Shown here in pieces: positions 1 to 9,785 of a DNA stretch of 58,414 nucleotides. Source of the DNA: Deltaproteobacteria bacterium. GTDB lineage: Bacteria; Myxococcota_A; Polyangia; Polyangiales; JADJMO01. Under the pieces are notes generated by a model. That model saw only the letters and a program-made list of their open reading frames with translations, was not told where the DNA came from and ran no database searches. The stretch lies in assembly GCA_022843175.1 (NCBI GenBank), contig JALHOE010000030.1:1-58414 (forward strand), written 5' to 3'. A program made the translations under genes and the position numbers. Every line of letters starts with the position of its first letter. Position 1 is the stretch's first letter.

Positions 1-1
1 G

Positions 2-745
2 CCCGCGCCCTCGGTGTCGCCCTCGGTGTCGCCCTCGGTGTCGAGCGCCGCGTCCGCGGCGACGGCCCTCGGCGCCGCGGAGGCCGACCGCACCAAGATG
101 ATCACGTTCGCCGAGGCGACGTTCACGATGGGTACGCAGTTCGGTTCGGACAACGAGGTGCCGGCCCACAAGGCGACGGTCTCGTCGTACCTGCTCGACG
201 TGACCGAGGTGACCACGGCCGCGTATGCGCGTTGCGTCGCGGCGGGGGCGTGCACGCCGGCGCGCACCGGCCCGCACTGCAACGCTGGGGTCGCGGGCCA
301 CGACGACCATCCGATCAACTGCGTCACCTTCGAGCAGGCCACGCGCTTCTGCGATTGGCGCGGCGATCGCCTCCCGAACGAGCGCGAGTGGGAGTTCGCC
401 GCCGAGGGTCACGCCGATCGGACCTGGCCCTGGGGCAACGCGTCGCCGACCGTGGAGCCGTGCTGGGGGAGGTGCTCGACGAACGAGGGGACGTGCCCGG
501 TGTCGTCGCACCCGAAGTCCGCCACGCCGGAGGGGGTGCACGACCTCGCCGGCAACGTCTGGGAGTGGACGAGCGCCCGCTACTGTCCCTATTCGCAGCC
601 CGCGTGCACCGACGAGCGGCGCGCCATCCGCGGCGGCGGCTGGTGCGGCCGCGATCCGAGCGCGCTCCGCAGCGCGATCCGCGACGGCAAGAACCCCAAC
701 GACCACAGCAGCGAGCTCGGCTTCCGCTGCGCTCGCTCGCTGTAA
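2..745 (+). CDS. formylglycine-generating enzyme (SUMF1/FGE-sulfatase) family protein, 5' partial
   Basis: The frame is open to the left edge, so the N-terminus is probably outside the window; the first internal candidate start is GTG at 14. The visible N-terminus is a low-complexity Pro-Ser-Val-Ala stretch, suggesting a linker after a signal peptide or another domain. The remaining ~210 residues show the FGE/SUMF1 fold: TFTMGT near the start, then VTTAAYARCV, RLPNEREWEFAA, GNVWEWTSARY, an RGGGWCGR segment and a terminal ELGFRCARSL. In this family such domains oxidise a sulfatase Cys or act as C-type-lectin-fold binding or activator modules. No sulfatase is adjacent, so an activator or binding role is as likely as true formylglycine synthesis. 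Several extra Cys residues suggest an exported protein. Confidence 0.85.
   Translation, partial: PAPSVSPSVSPSVSSAASAATALGAAEADRTKMITFAEATFTMGTQFGSDNEVPAHKATVSSYLLDVTEVTTAAYARCVAAGACTPARTGPHCNAGVAGHDDHPINCVTFEQATRFCDWRGDRLPNEREWEFAAEGHADRTWPWGNASPTVEPCWGRCSTNEGTCPVSSHPKSATPEGVHDLAGNVWEWTSARYCPYSQPACTDERRAIRGGGWCGRDPSALRSAIRDGKNPNDHSSELGFRCARSL
8..43 (+). repeat. 12-bp tandem repeat, three exact copies
   Basis: The unit CCCTCGGTGTCG occurs three times in a row and encodes Pro-Ser-Val-Ser repeats in the partial FGE-family gene. It is in frame and lies at the window edge, so the array may continue further left. Confidence 0.85.
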
Positions 746-789
746 GCTTCGTCGAATCTGCGCCGGCGGATCGCGGGGAGCGCGGACGT

Positions 790-818
790 TTTGTTCGGTC
801 AAACATTGGACGAACAAA
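790..818. promoter_or_regulatory. AT-richer inverted repeat upstream of the Cys-rich lipoprotein gene
   Basis: TTTGTTCG (790-797) and CGAACAAA (811-818) are perfect 8-bp inverted arms around a 13-nt centre. They sit in an unusually A+T-rich patch between the FGE-family gene and the start at 861. This could be an operator or part of the promoter of the downstream gene, or a terminator of the upstream gene. No convincing -35/-10 pair was fixed. Confidence 0.35.
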
Positions 819-860
819 GTTCGACTTCCGATCGACGACTCATCGACGGTAAAAGGGCTC

Positions 861-3800
861 ATGCGCTTGCGCTCAGTCGCTCTATCCGCATTCTCTCTTC
901 TTGCCTGCGCCGGCCCCTCGGCTCCCGAGACCTTTTCGGCGGACGCCGCGGTCGAGAGGACGGCGCCGCTCGCGATCGTTCGCTCGCACGCGCAGCTCGC
1001 CTCGCGCCTCTCGCGCGCGACGCTCACCCGTGACGGCGAGCGATGGACGCTCGCGAACGCGCCGCGCGCCGCGCTCCGCGCGAAGCTGCCGCAGCGCGCA
1101 GCGGACGGGGTCGAGCTGTCGAACGGAGCTGCGACGATCACGATCTCCGCGCTCGACGTGGCGTCGGTGCCGGCGACGGTGGACGGCAACGCGCTCGTGT
1201 ACCGCGACGCCGCGGCGGCCACCGATCTCGTTCTCTCGCCCTCGCCGGGCGGCGTCGAGGAGCTGCGGGTGCTCTCCGACGCTCGCGCGCCGACGACGTT
1301 CCGTTGGCGGATCCAGGGCGGAGCTGCGCGCGCGACCGCCGCGGGGGTCGAGGTGCTCGACGGCAACGGCGCGCTGATCGCCGCTGCCGAGCGGCCGTGG
1401 GCGCTCGACGCCAACGACGTGCGCCGCGAGCTCGCCTTCCGGGTCGAGGGCGACACCCTGATCGCGTCGCTCGACGTGAAGGGGCTCGCCTTCCCGATCG
1501 TCGTCGATCCCACCTGGTCCTCGGCCGGCAACCTCCGCACCGTCCGCTTCAAGGCGATCCTCATCGCCCTCGCGGACGGCAAGGTCGTCAACATCCCCAA
1601 CGACACGGCCCCGTGGCCCGACATCTTCGATCCCGCGACGGGTCTGTGGGACACGACGACGCCGGACATCCCGCTCACGTCGTGGACCGACGCGAAGGCG
1701 ATCGGCCTCGCCGACGGCAACGTCCTCGTCGTCAGCGCCGCGGACAGCAGCTTCGTTCGCCTGAACTACCCGGCCAAGACGTGGACCACCTTCGCCGCGA
1801 CGCAGGTCTCCGCGTGCGACGGGTGCGCGCTGACGCGCTTGACCGACGGTCGCGTCGTGAAGCTGAATGGCAGCGGCTCGTACGCGAACGTCGAGATCTT
1901 CAACCCGGCGACGAACACCTGGTCGGCCGGCACCGGCGGCTCGTTGAGCGGCTCCGGCCTGTCGAACGCGGTCACCCTCAACGACGGCCGCGTGATGGTC
2001 ATCGACAAGTCGCTGGGCCAGACGGCGCGCCTCTACAACGTGACGACGGGCGCGTGGGCGTCCGCGGCGCTGATCAACAAGCACCTCGATTCGCAGCTGA
2101 TCAAGCTCGCCGACGGCCGGGTGATGCTGCTCGGGGTGCCCTACGGCGCCGGCATGCCCGCGCCGATCGCACAGATCTACAACCCCGCGACCGACTCCTG
2201 GTCGCCGACCTACAACCACGTCCGCTTGCGGACGAACCCGGGTGCGGTGCTCCTGCCGAACGGCCGGGTGATGCTCGTCGGCGGCAAGCGGGTCATCGGC
2301 TCGCTCACCGAGTTCTACGACGACGCCGAGCTCTGGGACCCGCTCTACAACTCGTGGTCGCTGATCGACTCGATCGGCGCGGCGGCGCGGGAGCTCCCCG
2401 GCATCGCCAACCTGCCGAACGGCGGCGTGCTCATCGCGGGCGGCACCACCAACACCGGCCCGACCTCGAGCGCCGCGCGCTTCACCGCGATCGCTGCGGG
2501 CGCCTCGTGCGTCGCCCCGGCGTTCGCCGTCACCTGCTCGACCGCGTACTGCACCGACGGCGTCTGCTGCACCGCGGCCTCGTGTCCCGGCGGCACCTGC
2601 GACGCGCCCGCGGTCGCCGGTCGGCCGGCCGGCACCTGCGCGAAGAACCTCGGTCAGTCGTGCACCGCCAACGCCGACTGCGCGTCGAACTTCTGCGTGG
2701 ACGGCGTGTGCTGCAACCGCGCCTGCAACGCGAAGTGCGAGGCCTGCAACCTTCCTCCGTCACCCGGCACCTGCCGTCCTGTGCTCGGCGCGCCGATCGG
2801 CGCGCGCGGCGCGTGCACTGGCGCGGGCGTGGGCACGGCCTGCGCGCCCACCTGCAACGGCGTGGACGCGACGAAGTGCAACTACGCGACCGCCGGCACC
2901 GTGGCGTGCGGCACCGACAGCTGCAGCGGCGGCATCGAGATCAAGGCCGGCACGTGCGACGGCGCGGGCAGCTGCACCACCGCCGCGGGGACCTGCGATC
3001 CGTACGTGTGCGGCGCGCTCGCCTGCAAGAAGTCCTGCGCCACCGAGAGCGATTGCCTGCCCGGCTACTACTGCGGTGGCGACAAGTGCCTCCCCAAGGT
3101 GGGCCTCGGGGCCTCGTGCACCGCGACCTCGATGTGCCCGTCCGGTCTGTTCTGCACCGACGGCGTGTGCTGCGGCGTCTCCACCTGCGGCGCCGGCAGC
3201 TCCTGCTCCGCCGGACCGAAGAAGGGCGAGTGCGTCCGCGTCGCCGGCGCGACCTGCGCCACCAACGCCGACTGCGCGACCGGCTTCTGCACCGACGGCG
3301 TGTGCTGCAACCGCGCATGCGACGGCCAGTGCGAGGCGTGCAACCTCCCGACGACGGTCGGCACCTGCTCGCCGGTGATCGGCGCGCCGCTCGGGGGGCG
3401 GACCGCGTGCGGCGGCCCCGGCGTCGGCACCAGCTGCGCCGCCACGTGCAACGGCGTCGACACCACCAAGTGCGTCTACGCGACCATGGGCACCGTCGCC
3501 TGCGGCACCGACAGCTGCGCCGACGGCGCGGAGATCAAGGCCGGCACCTGCGACGGAGCGGGCGCGTGCGCCACCACGACGGCGAAGTGCGACGCGTACT
3601 CGTGCGGCGCGACCGCGTGCAAGCGCTCCTGCGCCGTCGAAGCGGACTGCGCCGCCGGTCACTACTGCGCTGGCGACAAATGCCTGCCGAAGGTCGGCCT
3701 CGGCTCGCCGTGCAGCGCGGCGTCGATGTGTCCGTCGGGGCTGCTCTGCACCGACGGGGTGTGCTGCGGCGTCGCGAGCTGCGGCGAGGGCAGCTCGTGC

Positions 3801-4613
3801 GCGGCCGGTGAGAAGAAGGGCGTGTGCATCAAGATCGACGGCGCGACCTGCACCGCCGACACCGACTGCGCCTCCAAGCACTGCGCCGACGGCGTGTGCT
3901 GCAACCGCGCCTGCGACGGCCAGTGCGAGGCGTGCGACGTGCCGGCCACCCGCGGCACGTGCTCGCCGGTCGTCGGCGCGCCCCACGGCACCAGGGCCAA
4001 GTGCGCGTCGGACGCGACCGACGTGTGCAAGGCCAAGGCGTGCGACGGCAAGAACTCCACCGCCTGCGACGGGTACGTCAGCGGCGCCACGGTGCAGTGC
4101 AAGACGGCCAGCTGCGACGGGTCGAAGCTGGTCCCCAAATCGAACTGCGACGGCGCGGGCAACTGCATCACGCCGCCGATCGCGTCGTGCGGTCGCTACA
4201 GCTGCGACCCCGCGGCGATCGCCTGCCGCACCACCTGTGCGGCGAGCAGCGACTGCGCCGAGGGCTTCTCGTGCATCGCGGGCGCCTGCTCCGAGGGCGC
4301 GCGCTGCACCGGCGATCGCACCGGCTCGATCGGCACCGACGGGCTCACGGTCACCTGCGCGCCGTACCTGTGCGGCTCGGACGGCAAGTGCCAGAAGAAC
4401 TGCGCCACCACCTCGGACTGCATCGGCGGCGCCGTCTGCGACACCACCAGCGGCGTCGGCAACTGCGTCACTCCGCCGGCAGACGAGGGCGAGGGCGGGT
4501 GCGCGACGACCAGCGCCCCGACCGCGCGCGGCCCCTCCGCGCTGCTCCTCGTCGTGATCGGGCTCGGCCTCGCGCGGCGTCGCCGTCGGGCTACCAGCCG
4601 AGCTTCGATTTGA
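861..4613 (+). CDS. large kelch-like and Cys-rich repeat lipoprotein with MYXO-CTERM tail
   Basis: The 1250-aa product starts at ATG 861, where a hydrophobic signal with lipobox LLAC appears; the frame is open further upstream but lacks a signal peptide there. Residues ~180-550 contain kelch/Galactose-oxidase-like repeats (LADGRVMLLG, IFNPATNTWSAG and similar). Residues ~550-1200 are extremely Cys-rich, with motifs such as DGVCCNRAC, CEAC and SDC spaced as in myxobacterial disulfide repeats, organised in a 198-residue period. The C-terminus has GGCATTS, a hydrophobic helix and an RRRRR cluster, matching the MYXO-CTERM surface-sorting signal. Expected to be an outer-surface protein, possibly adhesive; the function is not known. 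The last 23 bp overlap the convergent esterase gene. Confidence 0.85.
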   Translation: MRLRSVALSAFSLLACAGPSAPETFSADAAVERTAPLAIVRSHAQLASRLSRATLTRDGERWTLANAPRAALRAKLPQRAADGVELSNGAATITISALDVASVPATVDGNALVYRDAAAATDLVLSPSPGGVEELRVLSDARAPTTFRWRIQGGAARATAAGVEVLDGNGALIAAAERPWALDANDVRRELAFRVEGDTLIASLDVKGLAFPIVVDPTWSSAGNLRTVRFKAILIALADGKVVNIPNDTAPWPDIFDPATGLWDTTTPDIPLTSWTDAKAIGLADGNVLVVSAADSSFVRLNYPAKTWTTFAATQVSACDGCALTRLTDGRVVKLNGSGSYANVEIFNPATNTWSAGTGGSLSGSGLSNAVTLNDGRVMVIDKSLGQTARLYNVTTGAWASAALINKHLDSQLIKLADGRVMLLGVPYGAGMPAPIAQIYNPATDSWSPTYNHVRLRTNPGAVLLPNGRVMLVGGKRVIGSLTEFYDDAELWDPLYNSWSLIDSIGAAARELPGIANLPNGGVLIAGGTTNTGPTSSAARFTAIAAGASCVAPAFAVTCSTAYCTDGVCCTAASCPGGTCDAPAVAGRPAGTCAKNLGQSCTANADCASNFCVDGVCCNRACNAKCEACNLPPSPGTCRPVLGAPIGARGACTGAGVGTACAPTCNGVDATKCNYATAGTVACGTDSCSGGIEIKAGTCDGAGSCTTAAGTCDPYVCGALACKKSCATESDCLPGYYCGGDKCLPKVGLGASCTATSMCPSGLFCTDGVCCGVSTCGAGSSCSAGPKKGECVRVAGATCATNADCATGFCTDGVCCNRACDGQCEACNLPTTVGTCSPVIGAPLGGRTACGGPGVGTSCAATCNGVDTTKCVYATMGTVACGTDSCADGAEIKAGTCDGAGACATTTAKCDAYSCGATACKRSCAVEADCAAGHYCAGDKCLPKVGLGSPCSAASMCPSGLLCTDGVCCGVASCGEGSSCAAGEKKGVCIKIDGATCTADTDCASKHCADGVCCNRACDGQCEACDVPATRGTCSPVVGAPHGTRAKCASDATDVCKAKACDGKNSTACDGYVSGATVQCKTASCDGSKLVPKSNCDGAGNCITPPIASCGRYSCDPAAIACRTTCAASSDCAEGFSCIAGACSEGARCTGDRTGSIGTDGLTVTCAPYLCGSDGKCQKNCATTSDCIGGAVCDTTSGVGNCVTPPADEGEGGCATTSAPTARGPSALLLVVIGLGLARRRRRATSRASI
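2661..4300 (+). repeat. 594-bp in-frame tandem repeats (three units, the last partial)
   Basis: The same Cys-rich segment (CT/CA-x-NADC followed by DGVCCNRAC, CEAC and GTDSC) begins at 2661, 3255 and 3849, giving an exact 594-bp (198-codon) period twice. Units one and two are close copies. The third diverges after about 150 bp into a related but shorter version. Confidence 0.85.
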
Positions 4614-5796
4614 GCGCGGCCTCCACGACCTTCGCCATCTTGGCGTTGGTCGCGAGGCTCGGGTGCCAGTCGCAGCCGTAGCCGTCGGCTGCGGCCTGGG
4701 TCGCGAACTCGAGCACCGAGACCTTGGTGTCGCCCTCGGACTCGAGCGTCTTGACCACGTTGCCGAGGTAGCCGCGCGCGCTCGTGAGCGAGCCGCCGGA
4801 CAGCATCGGGCCGACCGAGGGGAAGATCCACGCGCTCGGATACGCCTTGCGCACGCGGCGGACGAACGTGAGGTAGGCGGTCTCGAACGGCTTGCCGGGA
4901 TCGCCCTTGGCGAAGTCGTTGGTGCCGAGGTTGATGATCACCGCGTCGGGCACGTATTTGCTGGTGTCCCAGGTGCTCGTCGTGCGCTCGGGGAGCGTGC
5001 GGCCCCACCGCTCGGGCATCGTGCCCGTCGTCTCGCCGCCGTAGTTTCGGTACATGCCGATGCCGGACCACGACTGCGTGTGGAGGTCCGCGTCGAAGGT
5101 GCGCGCGGCGAGGGCGCCGTACGTGAGGTAGTGGTTCTCGGTGTCCGCGGTGAACTTGCAGTATTGGTCGGGACCCTCGTTGCCGTAGCCGCAGGTGATC
5201 GAGTCGCCGATGATCTCGAGCCGCCGCGCGCGGGCAGGGGGCGGCGGGAGCAGCGCGCCGCCGTCGATCTCGAAGCCGAGGAACTGCGCCTCGCCGAAGA
5301 AGGCCTCGGTGCGCCGATGCACGAGCACGCTGTGCTCGCCCGCCGCGAGACCGCTCGCGAGCGTGTAGGTCGCGGTGCCGGACATGGTCTTGATCGTCTT
5401 GGGCGCCGCGCCGTCGATGACCACCGCGAACTGATTGGCCTGACCGCCGAAGCGGACCTTGATGCCGGTGCCGGTGAAGCGCGCGAGCATCGCGCTCCCC
5501 GACCAGGCGAACCGCGGCCCCGCAGCGTCGCTCGTGTCGAACCGACCGACGAACCGCACGCCCGGCGGCCCGGCGTCGACGGCCACCTCCGCGACCGGCG
5601 TGTCGGCCGGCGCGGAGTCGGTCGTCGTGGTGCCGGTGTCCTCTCCGCCGGCGTCGGCGAGCGTGTCGTCGGCCGTGAGCGAGTCGGCGGTGAGCGAGTC
5701 GGTCGACGCGGCGTCGTCGGCTGCTCCGGTGACGGGCTCGTCGGCCCCACCACACGCGACGAGAGCGAGCACCCATGCGAGCGAGGCGATGCGCAT
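4591..5796 (-). CDS. GDSL/SGNH esterase lipoprotein, carbohydrate esterase family 2-like
   Basis: The 401-aa product starts with a signal peptide whose lipobox is VACGG, followed by an Asp/Ser/Thr-rich linker. Residues ~80-185 form a beta-sandwich-like segment (GRFDTSDAAGPRFAWSGSAM and FEIDGG), as in CE2 acetyl-esterases. The SGNH block follows: IIGDSITCGYG with Ser199, NLGTNDFAKG (block III), and DWHPS with Asp376 and His378. By family this would deacetylate polysaccharides at the cell surface. An ATG four codons upstream is also possible; the chosen start leaves the cleaner signal peptide. The gene converges on the Cys-rich lipoprotein gene with a 23-bp overlap. Confidence 0.85.
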   Translation of the reverse strand: MRIASLAWVLALVACGGADEPVTGAADDAASTDSLTADSLTADDTLADAGGEDTGTTTTDSAPADTPVAEVAVDAGPPGVRFVGRFDTSDAAGPRFAWSGSAMLARFTGTGIKVRFGGQANQFAVVIDGAAPKTIKTMSGTATYTLASGLAAGEHSVLVHRRTEAFFGEAQFLGFEIDGGALLPPPPARARRLEIIGDSITCGYGNEGPDQYCKFTADTENHYLTYGALAARTFDADLHTQSWSGIGMYRNYGGETTGTMPERWGRTLPERTTSTWDTSKYVPDAVIINLGTNDFAKGDPGKPFETAYLTFVRRVRKAYPSAWIFPSVGPMLSGGSLTSARGYLGNVVKTLESEGDTKVSVLEFATQAAADGYGCDWHPSLATNAKMAKVVEAALKSKLGW

Positions 5797-5813
5797 CGCC
5801 CGAAGCATAGCGC

Positions 5814-7352
5814 TCAGATTTCGATCTTCGACCACATCTCCCGGCGCATCTTCTCGCGTTTGCGATCGGTGCGCGTGATCAATCGCGCCGCGCCCCACGC
5901 GGCGATCAGCTCGCCCTCGACGCCGAGCGCGGGGATCACCGACGGCGCGACGGTGAGAACGTGCTCGACGGGCGTGCGGATCGGCTCGCCGCCGATCTCC
6001 GCGTAGGCGTCGGGATAGCGGCGGAACTGGGGGTCTCCGCCCTCGGCGTGGGGGCTGCCGCCCGTAGCGCGGAACGTGGCGCGTGGGTGCGCGACGAGCT
6101 CGCCGCGCTCGTCGCGGGCGAACAGCGGCGCGCCGTCGTGCGGCGAGTCGAGGACGAGGATGTGGCGGTCGACGAACGGGAAGTGATCGCGCACCGTGGC
6201 GAGCACGGCCTCGCGCGCGCGGAGATCGCGCGCGCCGCTCGGCATCCACGCGTCGTCGAGCAGCGCCTCGCACACCCACAGCTCGCCGTCGCGCTCGGCG
6301 AGGCCGGCGTCGGGCCGGTTGAACGTGGCGCGGTGAAGGTGCACGTCGAGCCCGCCCTCGCGGAGCGGCCGGAGAAACGCGTGGCGCGCGAGCGGCGCGG
6401 GGACGAGCTCGCGGGCGACGACGAGCGACAGCACGAACCGGCGCCGTGCCACGAACGAAGCCTCGTGCTGCGGGTCGTCGACGGCGACGTCGCGCACGCG
6501 GTCGAGGATGCGGGCCGCGGGGCGGTCGGTGATCACGAAGCCGCAGCCGGTCTCCTCGCCGTCGGAGTCGAGGATCACCGCGCGCGCTCGGTTGCGCTTG
6601 TGGAGGATCGCCTCGCAGTGCTCGCTCTCGCGGACCTCGCCGCCGTGGGCGCGGATGCGCTCGATGAGCATGGCGGCCAGCTCATCCTCGTCGCCGGGGA
6701 GCTCGAGCGGCCCGCGGGTCCACGCGCTGTGGAGGCGCGCTGCCGCGATCGGCGGGAGCGGATCGAGGCCGTCGCTCGCGAGGTGGCTGCCGAAGCGCGA
6801 CGCGATTTCCATGACGCGTCGGTATTCGGCGTCGACGGGGAAGACCTCGGGTGCGTCGGGGAGCTGGTCGCGTAGCTTGCCCGTCTCGCGCCGCTCCCAG
6901 AAGGTGCCCGGCGGCCACACCGCGTCGCGCTCGAGCACCTGATCGAGCGACGTCTCGAGCTTGCCCAGCGTGGCGTACATCTCCTCGATCGGTCCGCGTG
7001 CCCCCGGGAACGCGCGGTCGAGCTCGCGCGCGAACGCGGCCGGCTCGGGCGGCACGTCGAGGCGTAGCTCACGGTCGAGCACCTGGTACATCGGGTCGAG
7101 GGGGCGGAGTCGGCGGCGGAACGCCTGGGACTGCGCGAGCTCGGCGAGCACGCGGCGATAGGCCGGCGTCTGCGCGGCGAGGTGCACGAACGCGCGCCGG
7201 CGCAGCGGGATCGCTCCGAATCGATAGGTGGCCGGCAGGTGCCCGTCGCCGACGACCAGCACCCGGAAGTCCCGCCGCGCGAGCAACGCGGCGCTCGCGA
7301 GCGCGCCGAGGCGCATCCCGAGGACGACAACGTCGAAGTACCGCAGGGTCAT
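5814..7352 (-). CDS. FAD/NAD(P)-dependent oxidoreductase, phytoene-desaturase-like
   Basis: The 512-aa protein begins with DVVVLGMRLGALASAALLA and FRVLVVGDG, a Rossmann dinucleotide-binding segment in which one glycine of GxGxxG is replaced. The C-terminus (PSVIPALGVEGELIAAWGAA) resembles the closing FAD-binding segment of the CrtI/amine-oxidase-like family. No carotenoid gene is adjacent, so the substrate is unknown. It lies 17 bp upstream of the esterase gene on the same strand and could be cotranscribed with it. The start is ATG at 7352, 29 bp from the divergent GTG start at 7382, so both promoters would have to overlap or lie within the coding regions. Confidence 0.7.
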   Translation of the reverse strand: MTLRYFDVVVLGMRLGALASAALLARRDFRVLVVGDGHLPATYRFGAIPLRRRAFVHLAAQTPAYRRVLAELAQSQAFRRRLRPLDPMYQVLDRELRLDVPPEPAAFARELDRAFPGARGPIEEMYATLGKLETSLDQVLERDAVWPPGTFWERRETGKLRDQLPDAPEVFPVDAEYRRVMEIASRFGSHLASDGLDPLPPIAAARLHSAWTRGPLELPGDEDELAAMLIERIRAHGGEVRESEHCEAILHKRNRARAVILDSDGEETGCGFVITDRPAARILDRVRDVAVDDPQHEASFVARRRFVLSLVVARELVPAPLARHAFLRPLREGGLDVHLHRATFNRPDAGLAERDGELWVCEALLDDAWMPSGARDLRAREAVLATVRDHFPFVDRHILVLDSPHDGAPLFARDERGELVAHPRATFRATGGSPHAEGGDPQFRRYPDAYAEIGGEPIRTPVEHVLTVAPSVIPALGVEGELIAAWGAARLITRTDRKREKMRREMWSKIEI

Positions 7353-7381
7353 CGCGGCCCGAACGGTACTACACTCCGCGC

Positions 7382-8017
7382 GTGATCAAGGTCCGATACC
7401 CCCTCGAGCGCGGCGGTCCGCCTCGGCTCGAGGTGTCGTGGTCGGACGGCTATCGACGGGTGAAGATCCGCCTCGACGACGTGGTGGTGGCGCGCAGCGA
7501 CGTCGTCGCGCTGCGCCGCGGCCGGACGTTCGAGCTCCCCGACGGTCGCCCGCTCGCGGTGGCGATGCAGCGCGGGATCGCGATGTGGGTCGACGGCGTG
7601 CCGGTGCCCGAGACCTACGCGGATCCGTGGATTCGGGTGAAGAGCGCGCCGATCTGGGTGCTCTCGATCGGCGCGGCGGCCGTGTGGCGGGCGCTCTACC
7701 TCGCGCCCGAGCGCCCGTGGCCCGCGGGCACCTGGGCGAACCTCGCGCTCGCGGTGTCCCTTTGCGCGAGCGCCGTCGCGATGCGCCGCGGCTCGTACGC
7801 CGCGCACGTGCTCGCGCTGATCGTCACGCTGTTCTGGTTGCTACAGGCGTTCCCGATGGTCCACCTGGAGCTCGACGCAGAGGGCCGCACCACGCTCGAC
7901 GCCGCGACGATCGTCGTCCGCGTGCTGAGCGCGGTCGCCTACCTCGCGATCGGCGTGTGGGTGCTCCGCAAGATCGCCCGGGGCGCCCACGCCGCCCGCG
8001 ATCTTCACCGGCAATAG
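7382..8017 (+). CDS. hypothetical membrane protein
   Basis: The 211-aa product uses GTG at 7382, the first start downstream of the divergent flavoprotein gene. The first ~90 residues are soluble and resemble a small beta-rich domain (KVRYPLERGG, RVKIRLDDVVVA). The C-terminal half holds about four hydrophobic segments (near SAPIWVLSIGAAAVW, LALAVSLCASAVAM, VLALIVTLFWLLQAF and LSAVAYLAIGVWVL). No family was recognised. The TAG stop overlaps the first two bases of a 24-nt palindrome. Confidence 0.6.
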   Translation: MIKVRYPLERGGPPRLEVSWSDGYRRVKIRLDDVVVARSDVVALRRGRTFELPDGRPLAVAMQRGIAMWVDGVPVPETYADPWIRVKSAPIWVLSIGAAAVWRALYLAPERPWPAGTWANLALAVSLCASAVAMRRGSYAAHVLALIVTLFWLLQAFPMVHLELDAEGRTTLDAATIVVRVLSAVAYLAIGVWVLRKIARGAHAARDLHRQ

Positions 8018-8039
8018 GCGCGCGCGTCAGCGAGCGCCT
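8016..8039 (+). repeat. GTCA-centred palindrome, copy 1
   Basis: Arms AGGCGCGCGC and GCGAGCGCCT flank GTCA, giving a 10-bp stem with one mismatch. The AG at its left end is part of the TAG stop of the upstream gene. The identical 24 nt recur at 12588, 13645 (reverse), 52878, 52924 and 52975 (reverse). It may act as the terminator between this gene and convergent purN. Confidence 0.9.
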
Positions 8040-8060
8040 CGATCTCGTCGCTCGAACCGC

Positions 8061-8695
8061 TCACCGCGCGAGCCCGAGCGCGGGGACGACTCCCGAGAAG
8101 CGGGGGCGGCCGTCGACGAGCTGCATTCGGCCCTCGCTGATCCACTGCAGCACCGCGGGGAGGATCGCGTGCTCCTGCTCGAGGATGCGCGCGGCGAGCG
8201 TGTCGCGGGTGTCTCCGTCGAGGACCGGAACCGCGGCCTGCGCGAGGATCGGGCCGGTGTCGGTGCCGGCGTCGACGAGGTGGACGCTGCAGCCGGTGAT
8301 GCGCACGCCCTTGTCGAGGGCCTGCTGCTGCGCATCGACGCCGGGGAACGCGGGGAGGAGCGACGGGTGGATGTTGAGCACCCGTCGCGGGAACGCGTCG
8401 AGGAACGTCGCGGTGAGGATCCGCATGAAGCCCGCGAGCACCACGAAGCCGTCGGCGACGACGGGCCGCAGCACCTCGACCAGGTGCGCGTCGAACGCAG
8501 CGCGGTTCGGGTAGTCCTTGTGCGGCACCACCAGGGTGGGCACCGACGCGCGCGCGGCGCGGTCGAGCGCCTTGACGCCGGCGACGTTGGAGACGACGAG
8601 CCGCACCCGTGCGTCGAGCCGGCCCGCTTCGATGGCGTCGAGGATCGCCTGCAGGTTGCTCCCAGAGCCGGAGACGAGCACCGCGAGGTCGAGGC

Positions 8696-8699
<4 letters not shown>
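8061..8699 (-). CDS. purN: phosphoribosylglycinamide formyltransferase PurN
   Basis: The 212-aa product transfers a formyl group from 10-formyl-THF to GAR in purine synthesis, in the cytoplasm. Visible motifs are LVSGSGSNLQAILDAI at the N-terminus, NIHPSLLPAFPG with the catalytic Asn-His, and VHLVDAGTDTGPIL with the active-site Asp. The length matches the family. It starts with GTG, whose bases overlap the purM TGA as GTGA (8696-8699), indicating translational coupling. Confidence 0.95.
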
Positions 8700-9751
<1,052 letters not shown>

Positions 9752-9785
9752 CGGCGGCGGAGGCTAGTGCGGCGCGTGTCGTATG

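Noticed and set aside
4596-5776. Long frames opposite to the esterase and flavoprotein genes
   Set aside because: Their translations lack motifs, while the opposite strand has signal peptide, catalytic motifs and good family lengths.
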